Shown: in pieces, positions 22,021-32,799 of the stretch
Layout of the letters: each line of letters begins with the position of its first letter
Position numbering within the stretch: position 1 is the first letter of the stretch
DNA from: Adiantum capillus-veneris
Lineage: Eukaryota; Streptophyta; Polypodiopsida; Polypodiales; Pteridaceae
Direction: 5' to 3'
NCBI GenBank assembly: GCA_014529385.2
Contig: CM043962.1
Span: 45,451,598-45,515,597 of the forward strand
DNA: 64,000 bases
Made by a program: the position numbers and the translations under genes
Notes under the pieces: model-generated
The model's database searches: none
What the model saw: only the letters and a program-made list of their open reading frames with translations
What the model was told of the DNA's origin: nothing

Positions 22021-22782
22021 TTAGCTAGGCAAAAGAGGCTCCTGCCATTAGGCATAAAAGAGCCTTATCCTTTAAAGAAAAAGAAATATTTCTTTGGGTC
22101 TTACTAAACAATTAAAGTTGCCCAACTATTGGCTCATATATATCATTTTTCATGAGAGCCTATTCGAACCTTATTAAGGAGAGCCACCAATAGAGGCTAT
22201 AAATGTACACCCATTAGAGATCGAGGATGAAGCAAACGAGCTCCAACTGAAGTTCCTCCTTCGACAGGAACACAAGGTACTAAGAAATGGTAAGATTACT
22301 GACGGTATCTTATTTAAGTTAATAATTATCCTTTCAAAGATGCTAAATGCATGCAAAGAACATAACTTAAGGATAATATGAACCTTGTTAATGATGCTTA
22401 CAATGACACAAAAGAGTAAGAAAATGTAAAAGAAATGCATTTTAAATGATCCATGTTTTTGTCTTATAAGACTCTTTTTATGTTTCGTGCACAAATTTTA
22501 AGAATTATGCATACTTAGGATCATGTTTGTGGTGATTACGTCTCCCAAACACCAAGTAGAACTTGTCACTCTACTTTGGAAGTATGATATGGACTAAAAA
22601 GAGCAGACATGCTTGCGGCAGACAATGTCTCTCAAGCACCAAGTGGATTAGTCATCCACTCTGGAATGATGTTGTAGGGTAAAAATGGATCCTCTACCTG
22701 CTAAGACCAATGGACTAATGGGTGAGACTTTACCATATCTACCTCATAGTCGAGGACGACTATGATGTGAAGAGAGAGGTAA
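22021..22782. other. Gypsy 3' internal region, no clear gene
   Basis: A possible pol C-terminal trace (IEDEDANEL-like, about 22220) is followed by non-coding DNA with a diverged direct repeat (CACCAAGTAGAACTTGTCA near 22550 and CACCAAGTGGATTAGTCAT near 22637), then a purine-rich tract (GAAGAGAGAGGTAA) immediately before the 3' LTR that acts as polypurine tract. Confidence 0.5.
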
Positions 22783-24508
22783 TGTCATAAAAACTAATAT
22801 CTAACCAACCCAAATGATTTTCTCATATTAAACTGATCACTTAATGTGGGAGAATAAACCGGAGCAAGGGTTGAGATATAGACATGTGCTTTTAGATCTA
22901 TCTCAACACGGGGCCATTGGTAAAGGGGCCCAAATGAGAGATGGTCTATCAAAGAGAAAGGCTAACCAATGGAGCATAAGACCTTAGGGTTAGCTTCATT
23001 GAAGACCTCCAATAATATGTGTAAAAGTCCTTTGACCTTAGGTGACCTTAGGTAAGCTAGGGCTGAGCTTGAGGCGCGGGAATCCGACCCAGCTCGAGGT
23101 GCTTGTCCAGCTTGTCATACTTGATGACTAAGGTGCTTGAGGTGCTTGATGATTGAGGTGCTTGATGATTGAGGTGCTTGACATGCTTGAGGTGCTTAAT
23201 GATTGAGATGCTTGAGGTGCTTGACATGCTTGAGATGTTAGGGTTGCACTTGAGGTGAGAACCCAGCCCAAGTTTAAAGTGCTTAAGGGCCAAGCTTGTG
23301 GTGGGAATTGGGCCTATGCATGAGGGGTTGAGGTGTCAAAAATTCAAAGATTCAATCCCTACAATGAGGGGGCGAGCCCTACATGAGGGGGGATGAGAGA
23401 GAACACCCACACACTCACACAAGGCATGCATGGTACAAAGAAAGCAAAAGGGACACTTGTCAAGTTCCTCCTCATGTTGCCCTCATGGTGTGCCTAAAGC
23501 CTATTGGTTGGCCACCCAAGGGGTCCAATGATAATTTAGGGGATTTAATTAATTGATTTTGCATTTATCAAGTCCTCTCTCTCAAAGGGGAAAGGGGGAC
23601 ACTTGTCTCAAGGCTACCCTTGCTGCTTGTAATGCCTCCTGCTTATGATTGGCTAGCCCTGGAGGGGTCCAATGAGCTTCAAGCATGAGCTACAAGGGGG
23701 GGCCGACCCAATCAAGCTAGGGGGTTGCTTAGGGGGTATACTCACCCACACACACTCACAAACACTCTCATTGTGTGCTAGGCAAGGGGCAAGAGCTCCA
23801 TCTCCTTCTCCAAGATCCTTGAGAAGTTGAGAGCCTACACCAACACTCTTGGCTATGGAATGCAAATCCAACCAAGAGCTATGAGCTATGCTTCAATGCT
23901 TACGCTTTCCATCTTCTCCATCTTCATTACTATGCTATTATGTATGCTAAGCAAGAAGAGTGATGATAAGTGAGGAATTATTTCTTTCTCCTATGGAATA
24001 CTTCTTCTTCCTCTTCCCTACCCTCATTCCCTGCTAGCTCTCTTCACCTTCGAAGGTGTTTGAGGTCTTGGGACTGAGGCTTGGGATAGTTAATGCTTTC
24101 CACAAAGTGCATGTTATGCTTATTGCAAGAAGGCTAATGGTTTATTGCAAGTAGATTAGCTACTTAATGCAAGTAGATTAATTGTATTGCAAGGTAGATT
24201 AATTGTTGCTTTAGGCACAAGTTGATGCATAAAAGTATACATCCTCATGCACTCAAATGATTTAGGGAACACAAAGACAAATGATGTTCACGAGTTCTTG
24301 ATTGTTTTCAAGCTAAGATTGATTGTTGATATTATGCAAAATCTTGGTGTATGAAGCTTCCATCTCCATACTGCCAAAGAGGTCTCATGGAACACAAAGA
24401 TTGTATTGTATCAAGTCTCTCTTAATGAGAGAATCTATAATACAAATGCCTTTTGGAGGGGGGACCGGCTCCACATAAATCCGGTCCTCAACTGTTGTCA
24501 TATTCTCT

Positions 24509-24573
<65 letters not shown>

Positions 24574-24718
24574 CAAAGGTATTGCTCATGCCTAGTTAAT
24601 TAAGTGTTATGATTAAGTTGCTACTACCAATTAAGTTCACCATCTATGCTCTCAAATTTGCTCACTCTTATTCTCTTAATTCCGCTATTCTGTAAGTTCA
24701 TAGGCCATTTCCATTACA
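22783..24718 (+). repeat. 3' LTR (1936 bp)
   Basis: Near-identical to 16404-18332 along its whole length, with a few percent substitutions, an altered number of GAGGTGCTTGA units (about 23110-23230) and an independent-length (CT)n run at 24513-24571. Confidence 0.92.
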
Positions 24719-24723
24719 AGGTA

Positions 24724-25780
24724 TGCCAAAATGGCTGGTGCATACTTTGTGTGACAATAAATTGGATGCACCTTTGTCTAGTCGTACTCGTTCAGGTTCT
24801 TGCCATGCATCTTATGAATCCAATTGTTATGCTTTGGGTATGTCTAGCTTATGTGATGTCGAAGAACCTTTGTCTTTTGATGAAGCACATAATTCAAAAA
24901 ATTGGATGGCTGCCATGCAATCTGAATATGATGCGCTATAGAAAATGACACATGGACTTTATATTGTGATTTGCCTCCTGGCAAAAAGGCCATTGGTACA
25001 AAGTGGGGTTACAAGTTGAAACGCAAGCCGTATGGTGAGATTGATCTCTATAAGGCTCGACTTATCGTAAAAGGCTATGCATTATAAAAAGGCATAAATT
25101 GTGACGAAACTTTTGCTCCCACTTGTCGTATGACTACTGTGCGTTTTGATGTGCATTGGCAGCTCATTTTGGTTGGGATGTACATCAGTCAGACATTGTT
25201 ATTGCTTTCTTGAATGGTGACATATTTGAGGAAGTTTATGTAACACAACCTCGTGGTTTTGTAATTAAAGGACTAGAAGATAAAGTGTGCAAATGTAAGA
25301 AAGCTTTTTATGGGTTGAAGCAATCTCCTCATGCTTGGTATGAGAAGGTTGACACTCATTTGTTCAAACGAGGCTTTCATAACAATGCAATAGAAAGCAC
25401 ATTCTATGTAAAGCGTGAGGATGATGTACTTCATATTGTCATTCTCTATGTGAATGATTTGCTGATCACTGGACCAAATGAGAGACATATTGTTGAATTT
25501 AAGGCTGATTTGAATGCTACTTTCAAGATGAAAGATTTGGGAATGTTGCATCATTACTTGGGTTTACCGTTTAAGCAGTGTGACGATGGTATTGCCTTGT
25601 GTGAGACAAGTTACATAGAGAAATTGCTATGTAAGTTTGGACTTGCGAATTGCAAACCTATTGCCACTCCCATGGAAACAATTTTAAAATTGAAACTTCA
25701 TGATGTTGGTGATCCTGTCGATGTCACTATTTACCAAAATATTGTTGGATGCCTGATTTATGTATGCAACACAAGGCTCA
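24724..25780 (+). pseudogene. Copia reverse transcriptase (right part of the split copia)
   Basis: Resumes after the gypsy insertion with MPKWLVHTLCDNKLDA and EEPLSFDEAHNSKNWMAAM, then KAIGTKWGYKLKRK, YKARLIVKGYA, and a 236-residue frame (25156-25866) with FGWDVHQSDIVIAFLNGDI, FYGLKQSPHAWYEKV and VILYVNDLLITG. The catalytic YVDD reads YVND, and there are stops near 25090 and 25150. At 25781 it is cut by a second copia insertion, inside the segment VGCLIYVCNTR; the frame's last 28 codons belong to that inserted LTR. Confidence 0.85.
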
Positions 25781-25985
25781 TGAAGAGTTCGTGTGCATGG
25801 ATGCCTGCGTGCACGGTACAAAATGTGGTGCGGTGTGCATGCGGGAAGGGGAGAAGGAGAGAGTAGAGAGTATGTGGGTGGAGTAGGACTCAACTGAGCT
25901 ACTCCTTATTATTATGTATATATACAAAAAATAACATGGTCATGGCATGGGCGGTCGAGCAAGGCACAGATGCCTGTATCCAACA
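25781..25985 (-). repeat. 3' LTR of copia copy B
   Basis: Starts TGAAGAGTTCGTGTGCATGG and ends GTATCCAACA next to the polypurine tract. It is related to the copy A LTRs through the GTGCGGTGTGCATGCGGGAAG region. Confidence 0.65.
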
Positions 25986-26074
25986 ATCTTCCACTTAAAG
26001 GCAAATGTGTTGTGATAAGTGGGTCTTACCAGCTAAACTACTAGTATGTACAAGAAAACAAGTGATAGACTCTC

Positions 26075-26560
26075 TTAACCTACACCTAGTGGATCGCTCA
26101 GCCGATCTGCATGTAGTCGTATCGGCTCTAATGGTAGGCGAGTGTGCGTATTCACGATAGAGCCTGCACGTAAATCCTGTAGACAAATCTGTATGGTTTG
26201 CAAAACTCCACTATGCATCATGCTAGTGCCAGTCATCGTACGCCTGACAATCCACGCTGTAAATGCTCCCACTGCAGCTACTAGGTTGGGCCTCGACACT
26301 AATAAGGCGAACATGAGACACCCGAACGCTAACGAAATATATGCAAACCTGGTTGTACTCACCTCCCCTGCGCTATCTACAACCACTGCATCATCAAGAC
26401 TAGCTATCGTGTATGGATGTGTCAAAGACGACACTGGGATGGCTATGTCTCTCTCACCCATAGGTGGAACTGTGTGTCCTGGCTTCAAGTCATCAATCTA
26501 TAGCATGAGCATATCAAAGAACTCCATATCTGTCATCTTGGTTATTGCCTCTAGGGAGAA
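26075..26560 (-). pseudogene. Spacer protein plus RT-end/RNase H remnant (copy B)
   Basis: The frame 26075-26488 has PMGERDIAIPVSSLTHPY, then FGCLMFALLVSRPNLVAAVG, which matches the copia segment VGSLMYAMVATHPDIAFAVG after the RT. The preceding frame end (TDMEFFDMLML, 26498) connects to it across one stop. The fusion places a protease-side spacer directly against the RT end, i.e. the large central deletion. Confidence 0.65.
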
Positions 26561-27414
26561 GACCCGCTCTACCTCTATCTGTACACACTCAAACGACGCC
26601 TGTTGTTTCTCACTGGAGCAATCCCGCTCCACGTCTGCTATTGCAAAGTCCGCTGAAATGTCGCGCACAACTAAATGCTCTGTCTTGTGAGCATATTGGA
26701 GCTCACTCGTGAAGGAGACGCGTCTGATCTCTCGCTCCTCACATATCATGGTAGTAATGGAGACTATGTCGTCTCTCACTTGAGAAACGTGCAGTGGGTA
26801 TACAATGTATGAACTAGCACCTCGCGCAATAAATAGGTGACCCAACTGCATCTGGAAAGACTGCTCTAGAAGTAGTACCTGACATCCACTGTCTCTCAGG
26901 CATCTCACTGAGATCAAGCTCTGCGTGGTCCCAGGAACATAACACACATGTGTATGCGTATAAGATGCACCACTAGGTAGTAACAAACATATATCTCTTG
27001 CACCCTCTATGTCATACTCTGATGAACCATCAGCCAGATGAACACTTGATGAATACGACCATAACTCCCACTAGCAAATGTGATGAGCCAATCACGTCAT
27101 GGTGTAACATGAAATGTTGCAGACTCATCTAGCAGCCATTGGGAGCAAGCGCCATCTCTGTCATACATGTATCGTGGGTGGAGGCTAGAGGTAAGTGTGA
27201 CATCACCATCACTGGCATATGTAGCCGTTTCTCTAGCCCGTGTCATAACTATCTGTGCATCACTCATCTGTCTTTGCTGATGTCTCATGCATCTAAAACA
27301 ACAGCGCCTAATGTGACCTATGTGACCATAATACCAACATCGCATATGTTGGGAAGATCGAGACCTCCATCTCTCATGAGCCACCATTGTAGAGTCCACT
27401 GTGTCACACATCAT
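26498..27414 (-). pseudogene. Copia zinc knuckle, protease and spacer (copy B)
   Basis: The frame 27097-27414 has a degenerate knuckle CWYYGHIGHIRRCC (second Cys now Tyr), an acidic linker and QWLLDESATFHVTP (protease, active-site DSGA altered to DESA). The frame 26498-26986 continues with LPSGASYTHTHVCYVPG, SLISVRCLRDSGCQ, an IVYPLHVSQVRDDIVSITT segment and a 90-residue acidic spacer ending in EVERVFSLEAITKMTDMEFF. Copy A has the same spacer. Its role is unknown. Confidence 0.7.
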
Positions 27415-27419
27415 GCCAA

Positions 27420-29196
27420 TGCATACGCGTCAAAGGTGGGAGATCACTCGACCACTGCGCTAATCAAGCTTAAACCAACCAGTAGCTCAATAGTGAAAAC
27501 CTGTAACTTGCATACTGTAGTCTCACACTCGAAATATGCGTCAATGTGAGAACATGAGGCAAAATCAAAGGAAACCTGTAACCACTACGAGCATACCATA
27601 AATGCACTCCTGCGAGAGTGGGTACAAGAACACTAAACCTCTGTCCAAGCGTCAAAGTGAGAGTAAACATTTGATCATTGTCAAAGTGGAATAAATCAAA
27701 GGAAACCTGTAACCACTACGAGCATACCATAAATGCACTCCTGCGAGAGTGGGTACAAGAACACTAAACCTCTGTCCAAGCGTCAAAGTGAGAGTAAATA
27801 TTTGATCATTGTCAAAGTGGAATAAATCGACCACTTTACAATCATGAAACCATGATCAAACTACATCAAAACCAATACTCACATTTGCATAAAACAAACT
27901 CCACAATCTGCAAACTCTGCAAGCACACAATCTGGGACAAACTGCTCAACTGAGCGCAAGTAGAGAGAAAACTAGATCAAAATGCATCTCAACTGCTTGC
28001 AAAAATCTGCAAAATACATGTGAAACCTGTGATTATCTGTCTGTAGCTACACAAGCATACGCAATCCTACTCCTGAGAGAGTGGGTACAAGAACACTAAA
28101 CTATGTCCAAGCTGACAAAACCTGTCAAAGTGAGAGTGAACACTAGATCATTGTCAAAGTGGGAGTCAAACTCGACCACTAAACCATCAGAAAGTAGGTG
28201 TGAATACGTGCAAAATATGGTGAGAATTTGGGGACAAACGGACAGAGTTTTCCTTGTATTTTGAGCAAAATCTCACCAAAAACTGCATCAAAAAATAGAC
28301 ACTCAGTGTCTCAGGAAACAGATCCACAAATGGCATACATGCACTACCAAAACCCTGACAAACTTGCTCATGAATGCTCTGTGAGCTATACCTATCTCAA
28401 ACTGTATCTGCAAATGCATACAGAGCATGAAACTGCACAAACCGTGCAAAAATTTCTCTCTGAATTGCCCCACACAATCATACATAGTCTGCACTACAAG
28501 AAAGTGCAAATTGTGAGCAAAACTGCCTGAAAACTGACACACTATGCCGTCGATCGGTAAGCACGTCAAACGAAAACCAAAGCGCAAAGCACACCCAGCT
28601 GCCTATGGTCGCAATCACCGTCCAAGAGCCGCGCTCCGAAATGGATTATCGAAGTCGCTATGCATTGATATGTGTGCTGTCGAAGCCGATAACTGGGAGT
28701 TGTCGAAGCCGAAATCGCTAAATCGAGGTCGGGATACGTGTGTGCGCCCGCGTCGAAAGCATATGCGTTCGCTCTCTTTGCTGCGACCAAGAGAGTCGAA
28801 ACTCTCGCTCTTTCACTGCTTTTTCGTCTCGGATGCCGACTTCCTCTCTTGCTTTCTCTTTCCGCTCGGAGGCAGACTTCCTCTCTCGCTTTCTTTTTTC
28901 CTTCACTCTTGTGAGGGTGTGTGAACACACCCTTGGAGAGGATTAAAAGAAATACATCAGTTTTTCTGTGCTCTGTTAGTCAATGGCAGTGTGTGTGTGA
29001 CCACCACACATTCCCAAACTCCACCTTCGTCTCGCTGCTCGAGCTTTAATTTGCCAGTGCTGCAACAATGCAATGCGCTATCGATTGCGTTGTGATTCCC
29101 TGCAACGCTATCAATTGATGCTCTATTGCTCACGATCGACTGCACGATTTTCTAGAGTTCAAGCTTTCTAGGCTTGCAAGATCTTTTTGCCTTGCT
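27420..29196 (-). other. Repeat-bearing leader of copia copy B
   Basis: No gag frame can be followed. The motif seen in copy A recurs near 27430, 27680, 27815 and 28155. A 131-bp tandem duplication lies within it. Closer to the PBS (28540-28930) overlapping short frames on both strands have no recognised motif. Confidence 0.55.
27565..27826. repeat. 131-bp tandem duplication
   Basis: 27565-27695 is repeated at 27696-27826 with one visible substitution. Copy A has only one unit at the matching place (about 5457), so it is a recent change in copy B. Confidence 0.93.
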
Positions 29197-29299
29197 TGAT
29201 ACCAACTGCCCTGACAATTTCTTGCTTGCATTTGATGTGTTGTTGCCCGATATCAAGCTCTATTTTGCTGGGCTTACTACAGTGCTGCTCGTCCAAGGC

Positions 29300-29570
29300 T
29301 TCCTCAAGTACATGGAAGTCTTCACGGCTACGATATGGCTCATATGCCTTATGACTGATTTGGATGTAGGACATGATCAGCCAACGCTATCTGCATTAAC
29401 AGTCAGAGCGCATTGGCAGTTGCGAGGAACCCAGTTTTTCATGCTCGCACAAAGCACATTGAGATGCATTACCACTATGTTAGGGAGAGGCTCTCATCAG
29501 GAGAGACTAGCTTGGCTTATGTGTCAACATAGGACAACCTTGTAGATTTTTTTACAAGAGTTAGGTCTTC
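29300..29570 (+). pseudogene. Copia RNase H C-terminal fragment
   Basis: Across several frame changes it reads ATIWLICLMTDLDVGHDQP, then a stretch corresponding to RNPVFHARTKHIEMHYHYVR and SLAYVxTxDNLVDFF. It is the same RNase H family as the minus-strand piece at 12716-13010. It may be the 3' end of the split plus-strand copia whose RT stops at 25780, but the intervening 130 codons are not seen. Confidence 0.7.
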
Positions 29571-29776
29571 AAGCCCTCTCTACCTCCCCTTCCTCCTCCT
29601 CCTCCTTAGCCTCCTCCTCCAAAATCTTTCCTCTCCTCCACCTCCTCTCTCCATCTACTCCTCTAACCACCTTCCCTTCCTCCAACTCCTCCTCTAGAAA
29701 CCACCATCCCTTCCCTAAAGTCCTCCTATCTCCTACTCCCTTCTTCCTCTCTCTTTTCTTAGTCACTCTATAACCC

Positions 29777-29815
<39 letters not shown>

Positions 29816-29942
29816 CCCCTCTCTCGTACTGTCTTCCCTCTCTGCGTGTATCTCTCTCTCGTTGTCCCCCCCCCCCCCCCCCCCCCCCCCCCTTTCCTTC
29901 CCTCCCTTCTTGGAGTGAGCTCCACCCCTCTCTCCCCCATGT

Positions 29943-30023
<81 letters not shown>

Positions 30024-30049
30024 GACGAGAGGGAAGGGTGGCAAGGGTA

Positions 30050-30133
<84 letters not shown>

Positions 30134-30156
30134 GACGAGAGGGAAGGGTGGCAAGG

Positions 30157-30215
<59 letters not shown>

Positions 30216-30230
30216 GGAGAGAGCTTTTTT
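29571..30230. repeat. Compound simple-sequence block
   Basis: A pyrimidine-rich CTCC stretch (29576-29760), (CT)n (about 29788-29812), poly(C) of 27 bp (29866-29892), then (CT)n(AC)n at 29947-30020, a 30-bp unique unit (30021-30050), (CT)n(AC)n at 30052-30130, the same 30-bp unit (30131-30160), and (AG)n to 30212. All open frames here are low-complexity artefacts. Confidence 0.9.
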
Positions 30231-30486
30231 TTTTTTTAAAAGCACTAGCAGTATCTCTAGTGCCTCCCGTTTTTTGTAAAAGAGGGAGAGAGGGGGAGAG
30301 AAAGAGAGAGTGATAGTGGGAGGGGAAGAGAGAGGGAGGGCATTGGGAGGGGTGAAGCTAGACACTTGAGCTCATGACTGGCGTGACTATTTTCTTCTCC
30401 GAACCTACCCTGGATCCATGAGGGACTATATCACAAGAAGTTTTGGACAATCCTCACAATAGTTCCCACATTTTGACTTACCTCAA

Positions 30487-30561
30487 CATCATGAGCTTCT
30501 GTGAAGGAGGCACAGCATACCAGCTAGGTATGCGGTGCCTCTCGAGCAGAAGCTCATGATG
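30487..30561. ncRNA. miRNA-precursor-like hairpin (candidate)
   Basis: A 75-nt fold-back. The outer arm CATCATGAGCTTCTG pairs perfectly with CAGAAGCTCATGATG (15 bp). A 5x5 internal loop follows, then GAGGCAC with GTGCCTC, a single A/G mismatch, and GCATACC with GGTATGC, closing on a 5-nt loop AGCTA. Size and pairing are like a short plant MIRNA stem. The arms do not match any miRNA family I know, and it could equally be a small inverted-repeat element. No TSD is obvious. Confidence 0.35.
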
Positions 30562-30833
30562 TCATGCATTGTATGAAAAACACTGAGAAAGACTTCATTT
30601 TCCTACACGAGAAAATTTCTAGATCTTCTTGTGTATGTAACCTGGCCCAACCGCGATTCATTCAGAAATGCTTTGGAGATGAAGAAATTGTTTGTGAAGC
30701 TATTGGAATGTTTGTTGATCAATTTGGGACTGGTGCCATTGAAACGAGTGCCATCATGGCAAGTTGCAATCGTCGGCCCCCTCGAACTGAGGTTGCCTGG
30801 CACTCTCATTTGCCTGCATGCCAACTGTCATCT

Positions 30834-30874
<41 letters not shown>

Positions 30875-31022
30875 TTGCAGCGATCTCGCAATACGCCTTC
30901 AATGATTCCTTCCTTTTGTGACTTTCTCAAAATCCGGCGCACATATTATTTTACTAGAGTTGTTTATTATCCCTTGGAGTGTTTTGTTCATTGTTATATC
31001 TCATTGTATGGACCAAAACAAA

Positions 31023-31060
<38 letters not shown>

Positions 31061-31160
31061 GGATAGCGAGAGGGAGACTAAAGGGGGGAGAGAGAGAGAG
31101 AGAGAGAGAGAGAAACTATGTTTGAAGCCATCTTTTTGGAGTAAACTTTTAGAGCAAGCC
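30562..31160. other. No recognised gene; GA microsatellites
   Basis: Overlapping plus-strand frames of 90-96 codons (30564-30921) have ordinary amino-acid composition but no motif I recognise and run into (GA)n at 30839-30872. Further GA runs lie at about 31025-31057 and 31087-31112. A decayed exon cannot be excluded. Confidence 0.4.
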
Positions 31161-31980
31161 TTTTACTAGATTTGGTTAGTAGAGCAATATCCAAAAAAAT
31201 CTCCCTTGAAGCTCGCTCCAAACCTCTACTCAAGCTTTGGTTGGATCCCTCCAAGGACACTAATTCATTACTTGGGGTGCCAGGTTGGCTGGGATTTGTC
31301 ACCACAGTAGCAGACGACTGCTCTCCTCGTAGCCATAAGGAGGAAACTCCTTCATTGGAGCTTGGCACGTCTATCTCTTGTTGGCAGGGTTATAGTGGCC
31401 AACTAGGTGCTCTTGGATACCATGTGGTACATCACTTCTTGCTGGATTTTCTTGAGTTCTTGCATTAGCCAGCTGGAGAGGTTCATTTGGAATTTTATGA
31501 GGACAGGGAGAGACACGCAGTTAGCTTGGCCCAAGGTTTCCTGGCAGGTCATTAGCTTACCTTGCTCTCGGGGAGGGTTGGGGATCACGGCAGAGTAGAG
31601 CCCTCCTTAGGAAACTCATTGTCATAGATCTTCTTCCAGGTGAGGATCCCTGAAAGAAGCTTTTGCTTCACTAGATTCACGATCGAGTTCCACAGATGGG
31701 TGTTTCTTGGAGCCCCTCCACTCGATGGATTTTCACAGCACCCAAAGGCTCATCTTTCACCTTAATTTTGGAAGAAACAAACATAGCTTCTCGTTCTCAT
31801 TAGAGTACCTTGATAGATTGCTTGGTTACAAGCTCGCACCTCCTTCCCAAGGGGAGCGTGTGTGCAACCATTTTGCCCAACTCATCACATCCCTTAAAGA
31901 CAAGGAATTCACAACTACTTGTTGGGAGTTTCTCTGCCATGTGAATAGACCCATTTTGTTGATGGGTGTTTAAAAGGTGC
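31161..31980 (+). pseudogene. LINE ORF2 fragment, region after the RT
   Basis: Pieces such as GVPGWLGFVTTVADDCSPRS, HVVHHFLLDFLEFLH, MWYITSCWIFLSSCISQLER and WQVISLPCSRGGLGIT match, in order, the LINE at 51.9-52.3 kb (MWYITSCWIFSSACISQVER, WQVITLPCSEGGLGII). Frameshifts every 60-100 bp show a dead copy. The part beyond 31760 is more diverged and its end is uncertain. Confidence 0.75.
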
Positions 31981-32780
31981 AAATTCTCTTATGGCTTGCT
32001 AATCATCTATCTTTTGGTAGTCCTCGTGATTTGATTTGTGTTAGGTTATTTAGGGGAAGATCTTCTACTTATGCATGCTTGCATATATGTAAATGCATGT
32101 ATACAAACATGCAATTATAAACCATACACAAATACGTACATGCATGTATACATCGTATGTACACAACCTTATAGATATATGTGTCCGCATAAATAACAAC
32201 CAGTGTGTAAAGTACTCAATACCAGTACGATATTTATCGTGTGTTATGGGAAGACTGATAAGTACACATTTGTAATGCAATCTTGGATGTGGAACAAATC
32301 ACACCATCATTTTATCTACACATAATGTATAGTGCTTTATAGGCATAGTCCTTTCAAAGCAGCTTTGAATGTTTTGTTTGGGAGAGAATTGCAAGATTGG
32401 CTAGAGAGGTATAAATCTACCAGAGGGTTTGAAAAGAATTAGAGGGGTGCTCTTTAAAAAAGGGTTTTATTTTCAAGAATGAGTGAGACTAAACCATAGG
32501 GGGAAGGACAAGTTGAGCTCCTAAAAAGAAAAAAGGGGGGGACAATGAGATGGATGACAACAATGCTGAGTCATGGTAGTTACATCAAAAATCTTGGGTA
32601 GGTATTGTATTAGGGGGGAAAAAAAGTATAACTAAACAATTGTCCTATTAGCTACACTAAACAAACATCCTTGGTTGGATATTGCCTCCCAAAATAGCGT
32701 AGCTAGTGAATTGTCAATTTCATGCTTAAGAAGTGCATATGGCAAAGTGTATGGCCTCAACCTACATAACAAGAGGTAGA
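31981..32780. other. No recognised gene
   Basis: AT-rich, with an ATGCATG/ATGTATAC-rich tract at about 32080-32160 that makes small mirrored frames. Nothing else is supported. Confidence 0.5.
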
Positions 32781-32799
32781 CGGTCAAGATTTTGATGCA

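Larger units (their letters stand above)
16404..24718 (+). mobile_element. Ty3/gypsy element with 1.9-kb LTRs, RT core deleted
   Basis: Complete by structure: LTRs at 16404-18332 and 22783-24718, both TG...CA; 5-bp target duplication AGGTA at 16399-16403 and 24719-24723; PBS from 18334. It is inserted in a copia pol frame whose two halves rejoin exactly across the duplication. The internal part (4.45 kb) holds a gag of gypsy type, a remnant of the pre-RT region, then the RT end, RNase H and integrase. The protease and catalytic RT core are missing, so it must have been mobilised in trans or decayed after insertion. The LTRs differ by a few percent plus small indels. Confidence 0.9.
25781..29211 (-). 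mobile_element. Short-LTR non-autonomous copia derivative, copy B
   Basis: Same family and same order as copy A (3721-7566), minus strand: PBS-like GCTTGATACCA (plus strand, about 29197-29207), a repeat-bearing leader, zinc knuckle and protease (27097-27414, continued 26498-26986), an unfamiliar spacer, an RT-end/RNase H remnant (26075-26488), PPT (AAGTGGAAGATT on the minus strand, 25986-25997) and a 3' LTR at 25781-25985. Integrase and RT core are missing as in copy A. I found no recognisable 5' LTR beyond 29211, so the right end is truncated or rearranged. Confidence 0.7.

Noticed and set aside
29569-30365. Open frames of 80-185 codons rich in Arg-Glu, Cys-Val or Ser-Leu
   Set aside because: They are translations of (GA)n, (CA)n, (CT)n and poly(C) tracts on both strands and carry no protein signal.
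30487-30561. Assignment of the hairpin to a known plant miRNA family (miR156, miR160, miR167, miR172)
   Set aside because: Neither arm matches the mature sequence of these families as I know them.
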